The position numbers and the translations under genes are program-made. The notes under the pieces are model-generated. The model searched no databases. It was not told where the DNA came from and saw only the letters and a list, made by a program, of their open reading frames with translations. DNA of 64,000 nucleotides from an uncultured Arsenicibacter sp. (GTDB lineage Bacteria; Bacteroidota; Bacteroidia; Cytophagales; Spirosomataceae), in NCBI RefSeq assembly GCF_945952095.1, contig NZ_CAMFHL010000010.1, positions 3,037 to 67,036 of the forward strand, in the 5' to 3' direction. Below, one piece after another: positions 8,445-19,189 of the stretch. How positions within the stretch are numbered: position 1 is the first letter of the stretch; every line of letters starts with the position of its first letter.

Positions 8445-9965
8445 TTATTTACCACTAGCCGGTGCAAGTTTAGGTGAAATAATTTCCCATTCGTTGATAT
8501 GGGTCGGGGTATGTTCGCGGGCCAGAATCGCATCGAACTGCCGGATCAGGTCAGGGTGCTGCGCGGCTATATTCGTGGTTTCGCTTACGTCTTTCGCTAA
8601 ATCATAGAGCTCCCAGGGGGCTTTCCGGTTGGTCCGCAGATTGGTTTTGACCGCTTTCCAGTTACCCATCCGGATAGCCAGCTGTCCGCCTTTTTCGGGG
8701 TATTCCCAGTACAGAAACGGGTGTTTTTTCTGTTTATCCGGTTGGGCAAGCAAGGTTGGCAGAAAGGAAAGCCCGTCGGTGGCGAAAGGCTGTTTATAGC
8801 CGATCAGCTCGGCGAGGGTGGCCAGCAGGTCATACTGCACCGACACATGGTCAGTCTCCTGCCCGGCCCTGATTTTTCCCGGCCAGCGGGCAATCATCGG
8901 TTCGCGGATACCGCCTTCGTACACATCCATTTTCAGGCCGCGTAGATTACCGACACTCCGGAAATACGCCGCATCGACCCCGCCGGTCGTAAATGTCGCC
9001 CCATTGTCGCTGGAGAACATGACCAGTGTGTTTTCGTCAAGATTCAGCTCTTTGAGGAGTTTCATAATCTGGCCTACCTTAGTGTCCATGTAGGTAATCA
9101 TGGCGGCATAGGTTGCCCGCGGGTAAGGGGTTGACGCATAGCCCTGCTGACCCAGATAAGGCTTGTCGTCAAATTTTCCGGCATATTCCTTCACGGCTGC
9201 TTCCGGTGCCTGTAATGAGGTGTGGGGCGCGGTAAAGGGCAGGTAGAGGAAGAACGGGCCGTTTTTGTGTTGCCGGATAAACGCTTCGGCCTTATCCGCC
9301 ATCTTGTCGGTAGCGTAGTCGTTGCCCCGGTAATAGGCAAATCCTTCGGGCGTAGCGTTTTCCGGTGCCAGTCTGCGGTGCACCTCAATGTAGTGGTTGT
9401 TAAGCGCTACCGGCCTGCCGTTTTCCCAGAGGTGGGTCGGGTAATGGTTATGGGCCTGTTTCTGGTCGAGGTAGCCGTAAAAGTAGTCAAATCCCTGGTC
9501 GTTGGGGTTGCCGGTTGTGTTGGCCATACCCAGTCCCCACTTGCCGATGCAGGCCGTTTTATAGCCATTCTGCTGCAACATCCGGCCAATGGTAAAGGCG
9601 CCGGGGTAAAGCGGCATCTGCCCGCCTTCCAGCGAATCGGCAAAACCGCCCATCTCATAATTGCCCCGGATGTAGGCGTGGCCGGCGTGTTTGCCGGTCA
9701 GGAGCATGCAGCGGGCGGGGGCGCAAACGGGCATGCTGGAATAGTGCTGTGTAAACCGGATACCTTCGCGGGCAAGCTGGTCCAGATGGGGCGTCCGGAT
9801 TTTTTGCTGGCCATAGCAGCCCAGATCGCCATAGCCCAGATCGTCGGCGTAGATGTAAATAATATTTGGCTGTCTGGCAGTTGGTGCGGGCAGGGTATAC
9901 GCGGCGAGAAGCACGGTCAGGCCGGTGAAAAAAATAACGTTGAGTAAACGAAAGCTGATTTTCAT
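8445..9965 (-). CDS. Sulfatase (arylsulfatase type), exported
   Basis: A 506-residue sulfatase with an N-terminal signal peptide (about 1-28). Motifs are IIYIYADDLGYGDLGCYGQ for metal binding, the canonical C-x-P-x-R signature CAPARCMLLTG with formylglycine residue Cys81, GKWGLG, and FSSDNGATF. It is distinct from the following sulfatase: this one has a typical Pro in the signature and GKWGLG instead of GKWHLGD, so the two probably cut different sulfate linkages. It is encoded 123 bp after SusD, with hairpins in the gap that may lower its expression relative to the outer-membrane proteins. It probably acts in the periplasm on sulfated polysaccharide fragments. Confidence 0.9.
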   Translation of the reverse strand: MKISFRLLNVIFFTGLTVLLAAYTLPAPTARQPNIIYIYADDLGYGDLGCYGQQKIRTPHLDQLAREGIRFTQHYSSMPVCAPARCMLLTGKHAGHAYIRGNYEMGGFADSLEGGQMPLYPGAFTIGRMLQQNGYKTACIGKWGLGMANTTGNPNDQGFDYFYGYLDQKQAHNHYPTHLWENGRPVALNNHYIEVHRRLAPENATPEGFAYYRGNDYATDKMADKAEAFIRQHKNGPFFLYLPFTAPHTSLQAPEAAVKEYAGKFDDKPYLGQQGYASTPYPRATYAAMITYMDTKVGQIMKLLKELNLDENTLVMFSSDNGATFTTGGVDAAYFRSVGNLRGLKMDVYEGGIREPMIARWPGKIRAGQETDHVSVQYDLLATLAELIGYKQPFATDGLSFLPTLLAQPDKQKKHPFLYWEYPEKGGQLAIRMGNWKAVKTNLRTNRKAPWELYDLAKDVSETTNIAAQHPDLIRQFDAILAREHTPTHINEWEIISPKLAPASGK

Positions 9966-9993
9966 TGGGTTAACAGGAGTAAGGTACAGGCTG

Positions 9994-10079
9994 CTTCGGA
10001 TTTTGAATCCGAAGTTAGGTGATTGCGGATTTTAAATCCTCAATAGCTGTTGTCCGTGGCTGATGGCAGCCACGGACAA
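9994..10079. repeat. Palindromes between susD and the sulfatase genes
   Basis: Three inverted repeats lie in this gap. One is at 9994-10014 (9-bp arms CTTCGGATT, loop TTG). A weaker GGATTTTAAATCC is near 10026-10038. The third is a perfect 13-bp stem at 10050-10079 (loop ATGG). None has a following T-run on the minus strand, so they look more like RNA-processing or stability hairpins than strong terminators. Confidence 0.6.
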
Positions 10080-10088
10080 TACAGGAAC

Positions 10089-11687
10089 TTACCAGCCCGG
10101 ATTCTGTGACAGCGACGGCGTCAGGTTGCGCTCCCGCTGGGGAACCGGCCACAGATAATGCCGCGTCTTGTCGAATACCCGGTTGATGCCCACCACCTGA
10201 ACCGTCGCCAGTTTGCCGTCGGTACCTTTGTAGGTGATGCCATAAACCGGCCCCGGCAATACGGTTTCGGCCGTTTTCCAGCGTCGGATATCAATCAGGT
10301 GCTGCCCTTCAAAGGCCAGTTCGACCGTGCGCTCGCGGCGGACAATCGCCCGCAATTCGGCCTGCGAAGCGGTCGCACTAATGGCCGGTTGTTTTACGTC
10401 GGTCCGGCCGTTACGTACGGCATTGATGGCACTGATGACACTGGCGTCAATCTGGTTTTGCTCAATTTTCGCTTCGGCATACGTCAGCAGAATTTCGGCA
10501 TACCGCAGCAGAATAATATTAATGCCGTTGTTGGCCGGATTGGCATAGTCGTCGGCATTCATGTATTTCTTGAGGTTGAAGCCGGTCGTGGAGGCAATGT
10601 AGGTATTACCGACCGCATCGGCGGTGCCGCTGTTGGGTTCCGGCCGGAAGGCGATGCCGCTGGGCAGGAGATCGCCGGTCAGGTATACCGAGAACTTCAG
10701 CCGCGGGTCACGGTTGACATACGGTGCTGCCGGATCATAACCGCTGGTAGCATCCGTAATCAGTTTACCGGCCGTGGTTTCGTACATATCGACGAGCGCC
10801 TTGGTCGGCACAAAGGTGCTGTTGGCGTTTTTCTGGCTGTAAGGCCCCATGTAGCTGAAAACGTTTACCGGATAGGTATCCTTGATAAACTGGCGGTCCA
10901 GCAATACCTCCCGGTTGTTTTCGGCCGCGTAGGTAAACAGTTTTTCGTACGAATCATACAGTCCGTATGTGCCCGATTTGATGACCTGATCGGCAGCATC
11001 GGCGGCCTGCTGGTAGCGGCCGGCATAGAGGTTAGCCCGCGCCCGCAGGCCGATGGCAGCACCTTTAGTGAACCGGCCTTTGTCGGCAGCGGCGTACGTA
11101 GCCGGCAGCAGGGTCGCTGCTTCGGATAGCTCCTTGTCGACAAAATCCCATACCTGAGCAACCGGTGTCCGGGTAAGGGCACGGCTTTCTTCCAGCGTAA
11201 TGGCCTTGGTTACCAGCGGCACATCGCCGTACAGGCTGGCCAGTTTCAGGTACTGATAGGCCCGGAGCGCCCGCGCTTCGCCTTTGCACTGACTGATCAG
11301 GGCTGTGTTGGTCGTCTGGATTTTATCGATGTTGTCGAGCAGGTAATTGCAGGCGCGGATGCCGCGATAGGCCTTTGACCACTCGCCGAATATCCGTGAG
11401 CTGGTGGCATCATACTGGCCCAGTTCGATGTACGCGTGCAGTTCAAACGGCTGGTTTACGTGGCCGATGTCGGTCAGGGCATCCCAGCTGAAAATGTTCG
11501 TACTGTCGAGGTCACTGTACAGGGAGTTAGTTGCCAGCCGGGCGTCGTTATCGGTTTTCCAGAACACACTTTCCGACAGCCGGTCATTCGGCACCGTATC
11601 CAGCAGCTGGCGGTCGCAGGCGGTCAGTGCCAGCCCTGCCGTAATGGCCAGTAACGTATATTTGATCGTGTAACGTATTGATTTCAT
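10089..11687 (-). CDS. SusD/RagB-family outer-membrane glycan-binding lipoprotein
   Basis: A 532-residue lipoprotein with lipobox LTAC (Cys24) followed by DRQLLDTVP, the usual SusD start. TPR-like helices carry ACNYLLDNIDKI and GEARALRAYQYLKLASLYGDVPLV. The C-terminal RagB/SusD segment has RYAEILLTYAEAKIEQNQ, RRERTVELAFEGQHLIDIRRW and a final YLWPVPQRERNL with SQNPGW. It forms the lid of the SusC transporter and binds the glycan on the cell surface. It starts 22 bp after susC in the same transcript. The two sulfatases downstream suggest the ligand is a sulfated glycan. Confidence 0.95.
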   Translation of the reverse strand: MKSIRYTIKYTLLAITAGLALTACDRQLLDTVPNDRLSESVFWKTDNDARLATNSLYSDLDSTNIFSWDALTDIGHVNQPFELHAYIELGQYDATSSRIFGEWSKAYRGIRACNYLLDNIDKIQTTNTALISQCKGEARALRAYQYLKLASLYGDVPLVTKAITLEESRALTRTPVAQVWDFVDKELSEAATLLPATYAAADKGRFTKGAAIGLRARANLYAGRYQQAADAADQVIKSGTYGLYDSYEKLFTYAAENNREVLLDRQFIKDTYPVNVFSYMGPYSQKNANSTFVPTKALVDMYETTAGKLITDATSGYDPAAPYVNRDPRLKFSVYLTGDLLPSGIAFRPEPNSGTADAVGNTYIASTTGFNLKKYMNADDYANPANNGINIILLRYAEILLTYAEAKIEQNQIDASVISAINAVRNGRTDVKQPAISATASQAELRAIVRRERTVELAFEGQHLIDIRRWKTAETVLPGPVYGITYKGTDGKLATVQVVGINRVFDKTRHYLWPVPQRERNLTPSLSQNPGW

Positions 11688-11709
11688 GATGTTCAGACGA
11701 TGAGTTGAG

Positions 11710-14700
11710 TTAGAGTCCCAGATTTAAGCCAACGGTATACAACGCCGTCTGCGGGTAATACACACCACGGCCTGAACCCACTTCCGGATCGAGATCCCAC
11801 TCGTTCAGTTTTGAGATCGTAAAGACGTTAGTGGCCGATACGTAGGCCCGGATGCGGCTCATTTTCAGCCTGCCGGCAATTGCCGGAGGCAGCGAATAGG
11901 CCAGCTGTACGTTTTTGAGCCGTACATACGAGGCATCAATCACGAGCCGGTCGGAGGTAGCCACGTTCCGGAGGTCAAACTTTCTCGGGCGCGGGAACCG
12001 GGCGGTCGGGTTTTCAGGGGTCCAATAGTTATTGGTATAGATTTCGTGCGTAAACCCTTCCTGGTTACCCATTTCGGCCAGTGCGCCTGCCAGACGGGTA
12101 TCGACCTTGGCCGCCCCCTGGAACAGCAGACTCAGCTCAAAATTCTTGTAAGAGAAGTTTGCGTTCAGCCCGAAAATGTATTTCGGAAACGAATTGCCGA
12201 TGGTTGTCATGTCGTTGGCGTCGATTTTACCGTCGCCGTTGAGGTCAACGTATTTTACGTCGCCGGGTCTGGTGTTGGCGGCGTAGGTCGCTTTGTAGCT
12301 GTCAATCTCCGACTGGGTCTGGAACAGGCCATCGGTTTTGTAGCCCCACAGGGTGTTGATCGGCAGCCCAACGGCGATAATGTAGCGCGGGTCAATGTCC
12401 GAACCGGTGATGTACGGGCCGGTGCCTTTCAGGTCAACCACTTTGTTTGAGTTGATGCTGAAATTGCCGCCGAGATTATACTGAAACCCCGATGAACTTT
12501 TGCCTCCCCGATAGTTCAGGCCGATTTCCAGCCCTTTGTTCTCCACCGAGCCGGCGTTCTGCGGCGGTGCCGACAGCCCGACCGTAGCCGGAATTTCGAG
12601 GTTCAGCAGGATATCGTTGGTTCGTTTTTTATAATAATCGACGGTCAGATTCAGGCGGTTGCGCAGGAACGAAGCGTCCAGACCTAGGTCAAGCTGTGTG
12701 GTCGATTCCCAGCCCAGATTGGTATTGGCCAGACTGGTCTGCCGGTAGCCCTGCACGGCCGCACCGTTGAAGTTATAGCCCCGGGAGGTGAGGGCAGCGT
12801 AATAACTGTAAAGATCGACCGACTGGTTACCGGTGATTCCCCACGAGCCGCGGAGTTTCAGCTCATTGACCGTAGATTGAAGTCCCTGCCAGAACGCTTC
12901 TTTCGAGAGCCGCCAGCCTGCCGAGAACGACGGGAAAAAGCTGTACTGTTTCTCACCGGTGAATTTCGACGATCCGTCATAGCGGCCGTTGGCTTCGAAG
13001 AGGTATTTGCCGTTGTAGTCGTAGTTGACACGGGCAAAGTAAGAGCGCAGGCCAAACACGGCATCGTTTCCGGAGTTGCTCTTGGTCCCGTCGTTGGCCC
13101 CCTGGCTGATCGACTGAATGTCGTTGCTGTAGAACCGTTCGCGGTAGGCACTCAGGAAGTTCTGGGTATTACCGATCTGCGAATAGCCGAGTAAACCTTT
13201 AAGGCCATGATTACCAATCGTTTTTTCGTAGGTCAACAAACTGATGAGGGTATACTCCCGCAACGAATTCCGTACTTCGGTCAGTGTGTTATTGGCGACC
13301 GTTTTCGTGATGTTCGTGTTTTTGTCAAGGTTCGTAAACGCATTGGCGTAGTTCTTTTCCTGGGTGAAATAACCACGGCCGGCCAGCTGCGTCGAGAATG
13401 TCAGCCCGTCCATAATTTCCCATTCGCCTTTTACGTAACCGGCCAGAAAATCAGAGAACCGCTTCGAATCGCCGCCGATTTCAGCATTCATCAGCGGGTT
13501 GTTACCCTGCGGACTCAGGCCATAGGTGCCGTCTGCATATTTAGGTACTGCCCACAGCGAGCCGTGGAAAAAACGGTCGATCGGGTCAACGGTCGGCACC
13601 TGCGAGTAGTTATACCGGTAGTTGAGGTCACCGCTGAGCCGTACCCGGCGTGAGACCGTGTAATCGGTATTCATCCGGATTTCGCCGATTTTACTGGTAT
13701 AATGCGTAATGATACCGGCCTGATCCTGGAAGCGTAAGCTCAGCCGTGTGCGGAGGGCTTCGGTGCCACCGGCAATCGACAGCGTATGATTCTGCTGCGG
13801 AGCCGCATGCAGCATGGTCTGGAACCAGGTGTTCGGCAACGGGTATTTTTCCCGGTCGGTCGCGTTTACGTAGGCCTGAATCGACGATTCGGTGAAGCGG
13901 GCAGGGAGGGCGGCACCGGCGTTGGTATACGCCACAACCTGTAGACGCATGTAGTCTTCGAGACCCATCATCTGCGGGGCATTGATCGATTTCTGGATGG
14001 CGTAATAGCCGTTATAATCGACCTGTACCTTACCGCCTTTCGCGCGCTTGGTCGTTACGAGCACCACCCCGTTGGTGGCCCTTGACCCGTAAATGGCCGT
14101 TGAGGCAGCATCTTTCAGGATCGAAATGGTTTCGATGTCTTCGGGGTTGATGTCGGTGAGCCGTTGCTCAATCCCGTCAACGATAACAAGGGCGTCATTT
14201 TTGCCCAGGTCAAAGCTGCCGGTGCTGTTGCTGCTGCCGGCCGAACTGGTTCCGTTGATATTAAAGGTGGTAACGCCCCGTACACGGATGGCCGCATTTG
14301 ACCGTCCCGGCGCGCCGCCCTGATCCAGTACGGTCACGCCCGGCATCTGCCCCTGCAAGGACTGCTGTACGTTGGAAACCGGCCGGCGGGCAATCTCATC
14401 GCTGCCGATCTGGGCAACGGAGTTGGTCAGCGCCTCCCGCTTCTGGGTACCATAGCCCACGACAACAACCTCTTCGAGCAGTTTATTATCAGAAACGAGC
14501 GTGACATCCAGCCGGCTGCGGCCGCCGATGCTTATTTCCTGTGTTGTAAAACCAATGCCCGAAAAAACCAGTACTGCATTGACCGGTACATCGAGCGTAT
14601 ACTTACCGTTTACGTCCGTGCTGGTGCCTTTGCTGGTGCCTTTGATCACCACATTGATGCCCGGCAGTGTCTCCCCGTTTTCGCTTTTAACCGTACCCGT

Positions 14701-15198
14701 AACCGGATTGGCGGCCAGTTCGGTTTTCAGGCTGACAGACCCTATACTGTTCAGCAGCTTTGCCGCATTATCGGCCGAAGGGGCTTCCTGTACCGGTAAT
14801 GACTCCGGCACAAGTGTTTCCAGCGAGGCAACTTTCCGCCGGTTGCTGCCGGTCAGAATCAGGTACGAATTGCTGTTTACTTTTTTATAGCGCAGCCCGA
14901 GCGGCCGGAGCAGGTTGTCGAGGTTTTTTTCGAGCGTTGCCTTGCTGTCGAGTTTTTCGCCCGGAACGGAAACGCCGTCAACGGTGCGGAGTTCAAACAG
15001 AATTTCCGCACCATACCGGGCTTTCAGATCCTGTAGTACATCTTTCAGCTGGCGTCCCTGCGTATGCGGGGTAGTCAGCTGTTTGCGCTGAACGTTATTG
15101 GCCAGCACGACTGACTGCGACCAGCCCGGCCGGAAACCGACCAGCAGCGAGGTGGCCAGCAAGCATTTGGTTACGGCATTTGGTAAAGGATTTGTCAT
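11710..15198 (-). CDS. SusC/RagA-family TonB-dependent transporter with STN domain
   Basis: A 1162-residue outer-membrane receptor. After a signal peptide there is a secretin/TonB N-terminal (STN) domain (about 50-115) and a carboxypeptidase-regulatory-like domain (about 160-235, GTVKSENGETLPGINVVIKG). Then come the EEVVVVGYGTQ linker, a plug with RVRGVTTF and DALVIVDGIE, and a long beta barrel ending YTVGLNLGL. It imports oligosaccharides with energy from TonB. The STN domain is the part that talks to a FecR anti-sigma factor, which matches the sigma/FecR genes just upstream. A 290-bp gap separates it from fecR, so it should have its own sigma-dependent promoter. Confidence 0.95.
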   Translation of the reverse strand: MTNPLPNAVTKCLLATSLLVGFRPGWSQSVVLANNVQRKQLTTPHTQGRQLKDVLQDLKARYGAEILFELRTVDGVSVPGEKLDSKATLEKNLDNLLRPLGLRYKKVNSNSYLILTGSNRRKVASLETLVPESLPVQEAPSADNAAKLLNSIGSVSLKTELAANPVTGTVKSENGETLPGINVVIKGTSKGTSTDVNGKYTLDVPVNAVLVFSGIGFTTQEISIGGRSRLDVTLVSDNKLLEEVVVVGYGTQKREALTNSVAQIGSDEIARRPVSNVQQSLQGQMPGVTVLDQGGAPGRSNAAIRVRGVTTFNINGTSSAGSSNSTGSFDLGKNDALVIVDGIEQRLTDINPEDIETISILKDAASTAIYGSRATNGVVLVTTKRAKGGKVQVDYNGYYAIQKSINAPQMMGLEDYMRLQVVAYTNAGAALPARFTESSIQAYVNATDREKYPLPNTWFQTMLHAAPQQNHTLSIAGGTEALRTRLSLRFQDQAGIITHYTSKIGEIRMNTDYTVSRRVRLSGDLNYRYNYSQVPTVDPIDRFFHGSLWAVPKYADGTYGLSPQGNNPLMNAEIGGDSKRFSDFLAGYVKGEWEIMDGLTFSTQLAGRGYFTQEKNYANAFTNLDKNTNITKTVANNTLTEVRNSLREYTLISLLTYEKTIGNHGLKGLLGYSQIGNTQNFLSAYRERFYSNDIQSISQGANDGTKSNSGNDAVFGLRSYFARVNYDYNGKYLFEANGRYDGSSKFTGEKQYSFFPSFSAGWRLSKEAFWQGLQSTVNELKLRGSWGITGNQSVDLYSYYAALTSRGYNFNGAAVQGYRQTSLANTNLGWESTTQLDLGLDASFLRNRLNLTVDYYKKRTNDILLNLEIPATVGLSAPPQNAGSVENKGLEIGLNYRGGKSSSGFQYNLGGNFSINSNKVVDLKGTGPYITGSDIDPRYIIAVGLPINTLWGYKTDGLFQTQSEIDSYKATYAANTRPGDVKYVDLNGDGKIDANDMTTIGNSFPKYIFGLNANFSYKNFELSLLFQGAAKVDTRLAGALAEMGNQEGFTHEIYTNNYWTPENPTARFPRPRKFDLRNVATSDRLVIDASYVRLKNVQLAYSLPPAIAGRLKMSRIRAYVSATNVFTISKLNEWDLDPEVGSGRGVYYPQTALYTVGLNLGL

Positions 15199-15488
15199 AA
15201 AAACAAACGATTAAAAAGTGATCGTTGAGAAACAGGGTTGAGTGATTGTACCAGTCAGGATGGCTTTGTGAACCACCGTTCCGGAGGCTGTATGCGAGCT
15301 TCCGGGTTACATAATATTGTTAATCAATAGGCAAAGATTAGTGCGTGATCAGGTTTTTGCAAGAGAAATTTAATATTTTGATAATCAATTAGTTAGTCAA
15401 TAGTCTATCGGGAAATACGGTTATTCTCCGGATTTTTTGAAAACAAAAAGCCATCGTTGTGATACAGAACCGGTTAGAAAAGTCCCTG
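15199..15488 (-). promoter_or_regulatory. AT-rich susC promoter region
   Basis: This 290-bp gap lies between fecR and susC. It is AT-rich and carries repeated AATTGATTAT-like words on the minus strand. It probably holds the promoter recognised by the adjacent ECF sigma factor, but I cannot define its -35/-10 boxes by eye. Confidence 0.4.
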
Positions 15489-16490
15489 TTACTGATCGGA
15501 AATACGGACTTTGTTTCCCTGCCGGACAACCGTGATGTCGAGCAATTCGGAGATGGATTGCAGGAGCTGATCAACATTGTCGGCGCGGAAGGATCCCATC
15601 AGTACCCGTTCGGCCAGTGCCTGGTCGTTGATGGTTACCTGAAGCCCGTAGTTATCTTCGAGCAGCCAGGCAACCTCCTGCAGTGAGGTTTCGTCGAAAA
15701 CAAAGCGCTTGTCTGTACCGGTCAGTTGCGGCAGCGGATGATCGGCGCGGCGCAGCTGCATGTGGTTCTGCCGGTCAAGCGTGGCCAGGTCGCCGGGTTT
15801 CATCGTCAGGTGGCGGGTGGCCTTGCCTTGCCGGTAGTCCAGTTGCACTTTGCCTTTGTGGAGCTGAACGCGGGCACCCCGTTTGCGGGCAAAAACGGAG
15901 AATTCGGTTCCCAGCACCACAACCGTAACGTTGTTGGCCGTTCTGACCGTAAACCGCTGGTCGTCGGGTGTATGGACGATGGAAAACGTAGCTTCGCCGG
16001 TCAGCTCAACGTCGCGGGTACTGGTGCCGAAGCCCCGGCGGGGTACCTGGAGCGAGGAATTAGGGCTCAGTATCACCTGACTGCCGTCAGGTAGCCGGAT
16101 CGGGCGGGTCTCGCCATAGGCTGTCGAGTAGGTCTGGTACATGATCGGGTTGCGCAGCAGCCAGGCGCCCAATCCCAGCAGCAGCAGTACTGAGGCCGCT
16201 ACCAGCCACTGCCGCGCGGGCCATTGCCGGATAACCGGTACAACATCCGTTTCAGGGCCGGCCGTATCGCTGTGCTGGTTACTGGCCATAAAACCGGTAA
16301 ACTTCAGATAGGCCGGTTCCGTCTGCGCGAGGTATTGCGGGTGTGACATTTCCCATTCTTCTAGCCACTCATAATATTGTTCTTCATGGGCGGGTGTTTG
16401 CAGCCACTGGGCGATAAGCTGCCGTTGTAACGGGGATGTATTTCGTTCAAAGTGGCTGAAAATTAGCTCTTTGTTGATTTCTGATTCCAT
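15489..16490 (-). CDS. FecR-family anti-sigma factor
   Basis: A 333-residue inner-membrane protein. The N-terminal cytosolic part (MESEINKELIFSHFERNTSP, EEQYYEWLEEWE) binds the sigma factor. One membrane span lies near residues 93-112 (WLVAASVLLLLGLGAWLL). The periplasmic FecR domain starts YSTAYGETRPIRLPDGSQV and continues with VVVLGTEFSVFARKRG and HKGKVQLDY. The C-terminal DUF4974-type segment (FDETSLQEVAWLLEDNYGLQVTI) is usual in Bacteroidota and contacts the STN domain of SusC. It lies 47 bp after the sigma gene. It senses the loaded transporter and controls sigma release. Confidence 0.93.
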   Translation of the reverse strand: MESEINKELIFSHFERNTSPLQRQLIAQWLQTPAHEEQYYEWLEEWEMSHPQYLAQTEPAYLKFTGFMASNQHSDTAGPETDVVPVIRQWPARQWLVAASVLLLLGLGAWLLRNPIMYQTYSTAYGETRPIRLPDGSQVILSPNSSLQVPRRGFGTSTRDVELTGEATFSIVHTPDDQRFTVRTANNVTVVVLGTEFSVFARKRGARVQLHKGKVQLDYRQGKATRHLTMKPGDLATLDRQNHMQLRRADHPLPQLTGTDKRFVFDETSLQEVAWLLEDNYGLQVTINDQALAERVLMGSFRADNVDQLLQSISELLDITVVRQGNKVRISDQ

Positions 16491-16537
16491 TTCGTTTCGA
16501 CGTGTAAGTGTGCAGGATACGTTCAGAGGTGTACCGC

Positions 16538-17221
16538 TTAAAACGGCAGCAGGCGGGCGACAACCAGCAATAAGGTAAGCCAGTGTTCTTTCAGCCCTTT
16601 CCGGACAATGCCCAGGGCTTTTCCGATGTGTACTTCGACAGTTTTTATGGAGATGCCCAGTTCACTGGCGATGTCCTGGTATTTTTTGCCTTCAAAGCGG
16701 CTGAGCAGAAATACTTTCCGGCATTGGGGAGAGAGCGATTCGACAAGGTCTTCCAGCTTATGAAAGACTTCTTCAAACTGTAACAGCTGGTCGGGCCGCT
16801 GACCGAAGGCACTTTCGCGGGCGTCGGCATTGTCGATGGTATCGAGGTCCTGAAATTCGAGGCGGAGGTAATTATAGGCTTCGTTCCGGACGCTCCGGAA
16901 GAGGTAAAAGCGGTATGAGCTGGTTACGCTTTCATAGGCTCTGGTCTTCCAGAACTTACAAAAGACCTCACTCACAATATCTTCGGCTGTTTCTTTAGAA
17001 TAAACAAAGCGGACTGCATGGCTGCACAATGCCTGATGATACCGCCGGAAAAGCAGCTCACACCCTTTTTGCGGGCTTTCCTGAAACGCTCTGCGGATAA
17101 ACAGTTCCGTATCGTTAACCGGCGAAGGTTCCCGGGTATCCGGCAATATATTGTTTTCCAGCTGGATAGCAGGTAGTGAATCGGGTTGTCCTGAAGAATG
17201 GATCGGTCTGATAGCTTGCAT
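16538..17221 (-). CDS. ECF RNA polymerase sigma factor (sigma-70 family)
   Basis: A 227-residue ECF sigma factor. Region 2 is seen in CELLFRRYHQALCSHAVRF and ETAEDIVSEVFCKFW. Region 4 is LSPQCRKVFLLSRFEGKKY followed by a helix-turn-helix (DIASELGISIKTVEVHIGK). The N-terminus is about 40 residues longer than typical; MQAIRPIHSSGQ up to FIRRAF is poorly conserved in character, so a later start is possible. With fecR it should activate the susC/susD/sulfatase operon when the glycan is present. Confidence 0.93.
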   Translation of the reverse strand: MQAIRPIHSSGQPDSLPAIQLENNILPDTREPSPVNDTELFIRRAFQESPQKGCELLFRRYHQALCSHAVRFVYSKETAEDIVSEVFCKFWKTRAYESVTSSYRFYLFRSVRNEAYNYLRLEFQDLDTIDNADARESAFGQRPDQLLQFEEVFHKLEDLVESLSPQCRKVFLLSRFEGKKYQDIASELGISIKTVEVHIGKALGIVRKGLKEHWLTLLLVVARLLPF

Positions 17222-17344
17222 ATCCTGGGTTGAATACTACGTAAGTCCGGCAACGGGCTTCTATACTATCAGACAACTTTTTCAGAAAATCACCTTATAT
17301 ATTTTTTAAAAAATCTTAAATAAATTCAAAAGTATGCTGTATTG

Positions 17345-17377
17345 CCCTTCCCGAAAGCCGGAAACCGTCGGGAAGGG
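17345..17377 (-). terminator. Hairpin after the OYE gene
   Basis: A 10-bp perfect stem (CCCTTCCCGA with TCGGGAAGGG) lies 8 bp past the stop of the oxidoreductase gene. No T-run follows, so termination is likely but not certain. Confidence 0.5.
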
Positions 17378-17384
17378 GAGGTGC

Positions 17385-18796
<1,412 letters not shown>

Positions 18797-19015
18797 ATGA
18801 GAACGAGAACAAAGAGAAACCGTTTATTAAAGCCTGATGAAAATCGTGTAGAGTTAGTTACCATGTATCTTGCTGCGGCCCGCCGCCGGCTGTTGGCGAG
18901 CCAGTCGGGCGACCAGTCGTTACATGATATGATTTCGCAGGAAATGGAAAGTATCCGTCAGCAGATGCGTCCTAAAGCACCTGTACTGGCAACCGTTTTT
19001 TCAAACCCCAACTGA
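18797..19015 (+). CDS. Small basic hypothetical protein
   Basis: A 72-residue protein with a very basic N-terminus (MRTRTKRNRLLKPDE) followed by an amphipathic helix-rich middle (LVTMYLAAARRRLLA, DMISQEMESIRQQM). No known domain is recognised. It is supported as a gene by codon choice like its neighbours, by isolation from other coding frames, and by a strong terminator 30 bp downstream. The basic start suggests nucleic-acid contact, but this is only inference. Confidence 0.55.
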   Translation: MRTRTKRNRLLKPDENRVELVTMYLAAARRRLLASQSGDQSLHDMISQEMESIRQQMRPKAPVLATVFSNPN

Positions 19016-19044
19016 TTTATTTTACATATGTACTACTCCGACAG

Positions 19045-19084
19045 ACCGGTGTGTATGAAGCATAGCTCCTTCATACACACCGGT
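19045..19084 (+). terminator. Rho-independent terminator
   Basis: A perfect 16-bp stem (arms 19045-19060 and 19069-19084, 8-base loop) is followed by TTTTCTG. It ends the small-protein transcript. Confidence 0.85.
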
Positions 19085-19153
19085 TTTCTGTTAGTAACTA
19101 AAAAACAAGCTGTTAATTATTCTTAAGTCGATACAATTGCAGAATGTGTAATG

Positions 19154-19161
19154 TACCTTTG
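19154..19161 (+). promoter_or_regulatory. -7 box TACCTTTG upstream of the TonB receptor gene
   Basis: TACCTTTG fits the TAnnTTTG consensus and lies 28 bp before the ATG at 19190. A TTG at 19137-19139 is closer than the usual spacing, so the -33 element is unclear. Confidence 0.5.
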
Positions 19162-19189
19162 TTGTGACACAACAAGATGAACGTCCACA

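Noticed and set aside
10158..11129. 323-codon frame antisense to susD
   Set aside because: Shadow of the SusD coding sequence; no start context or family resemblance.
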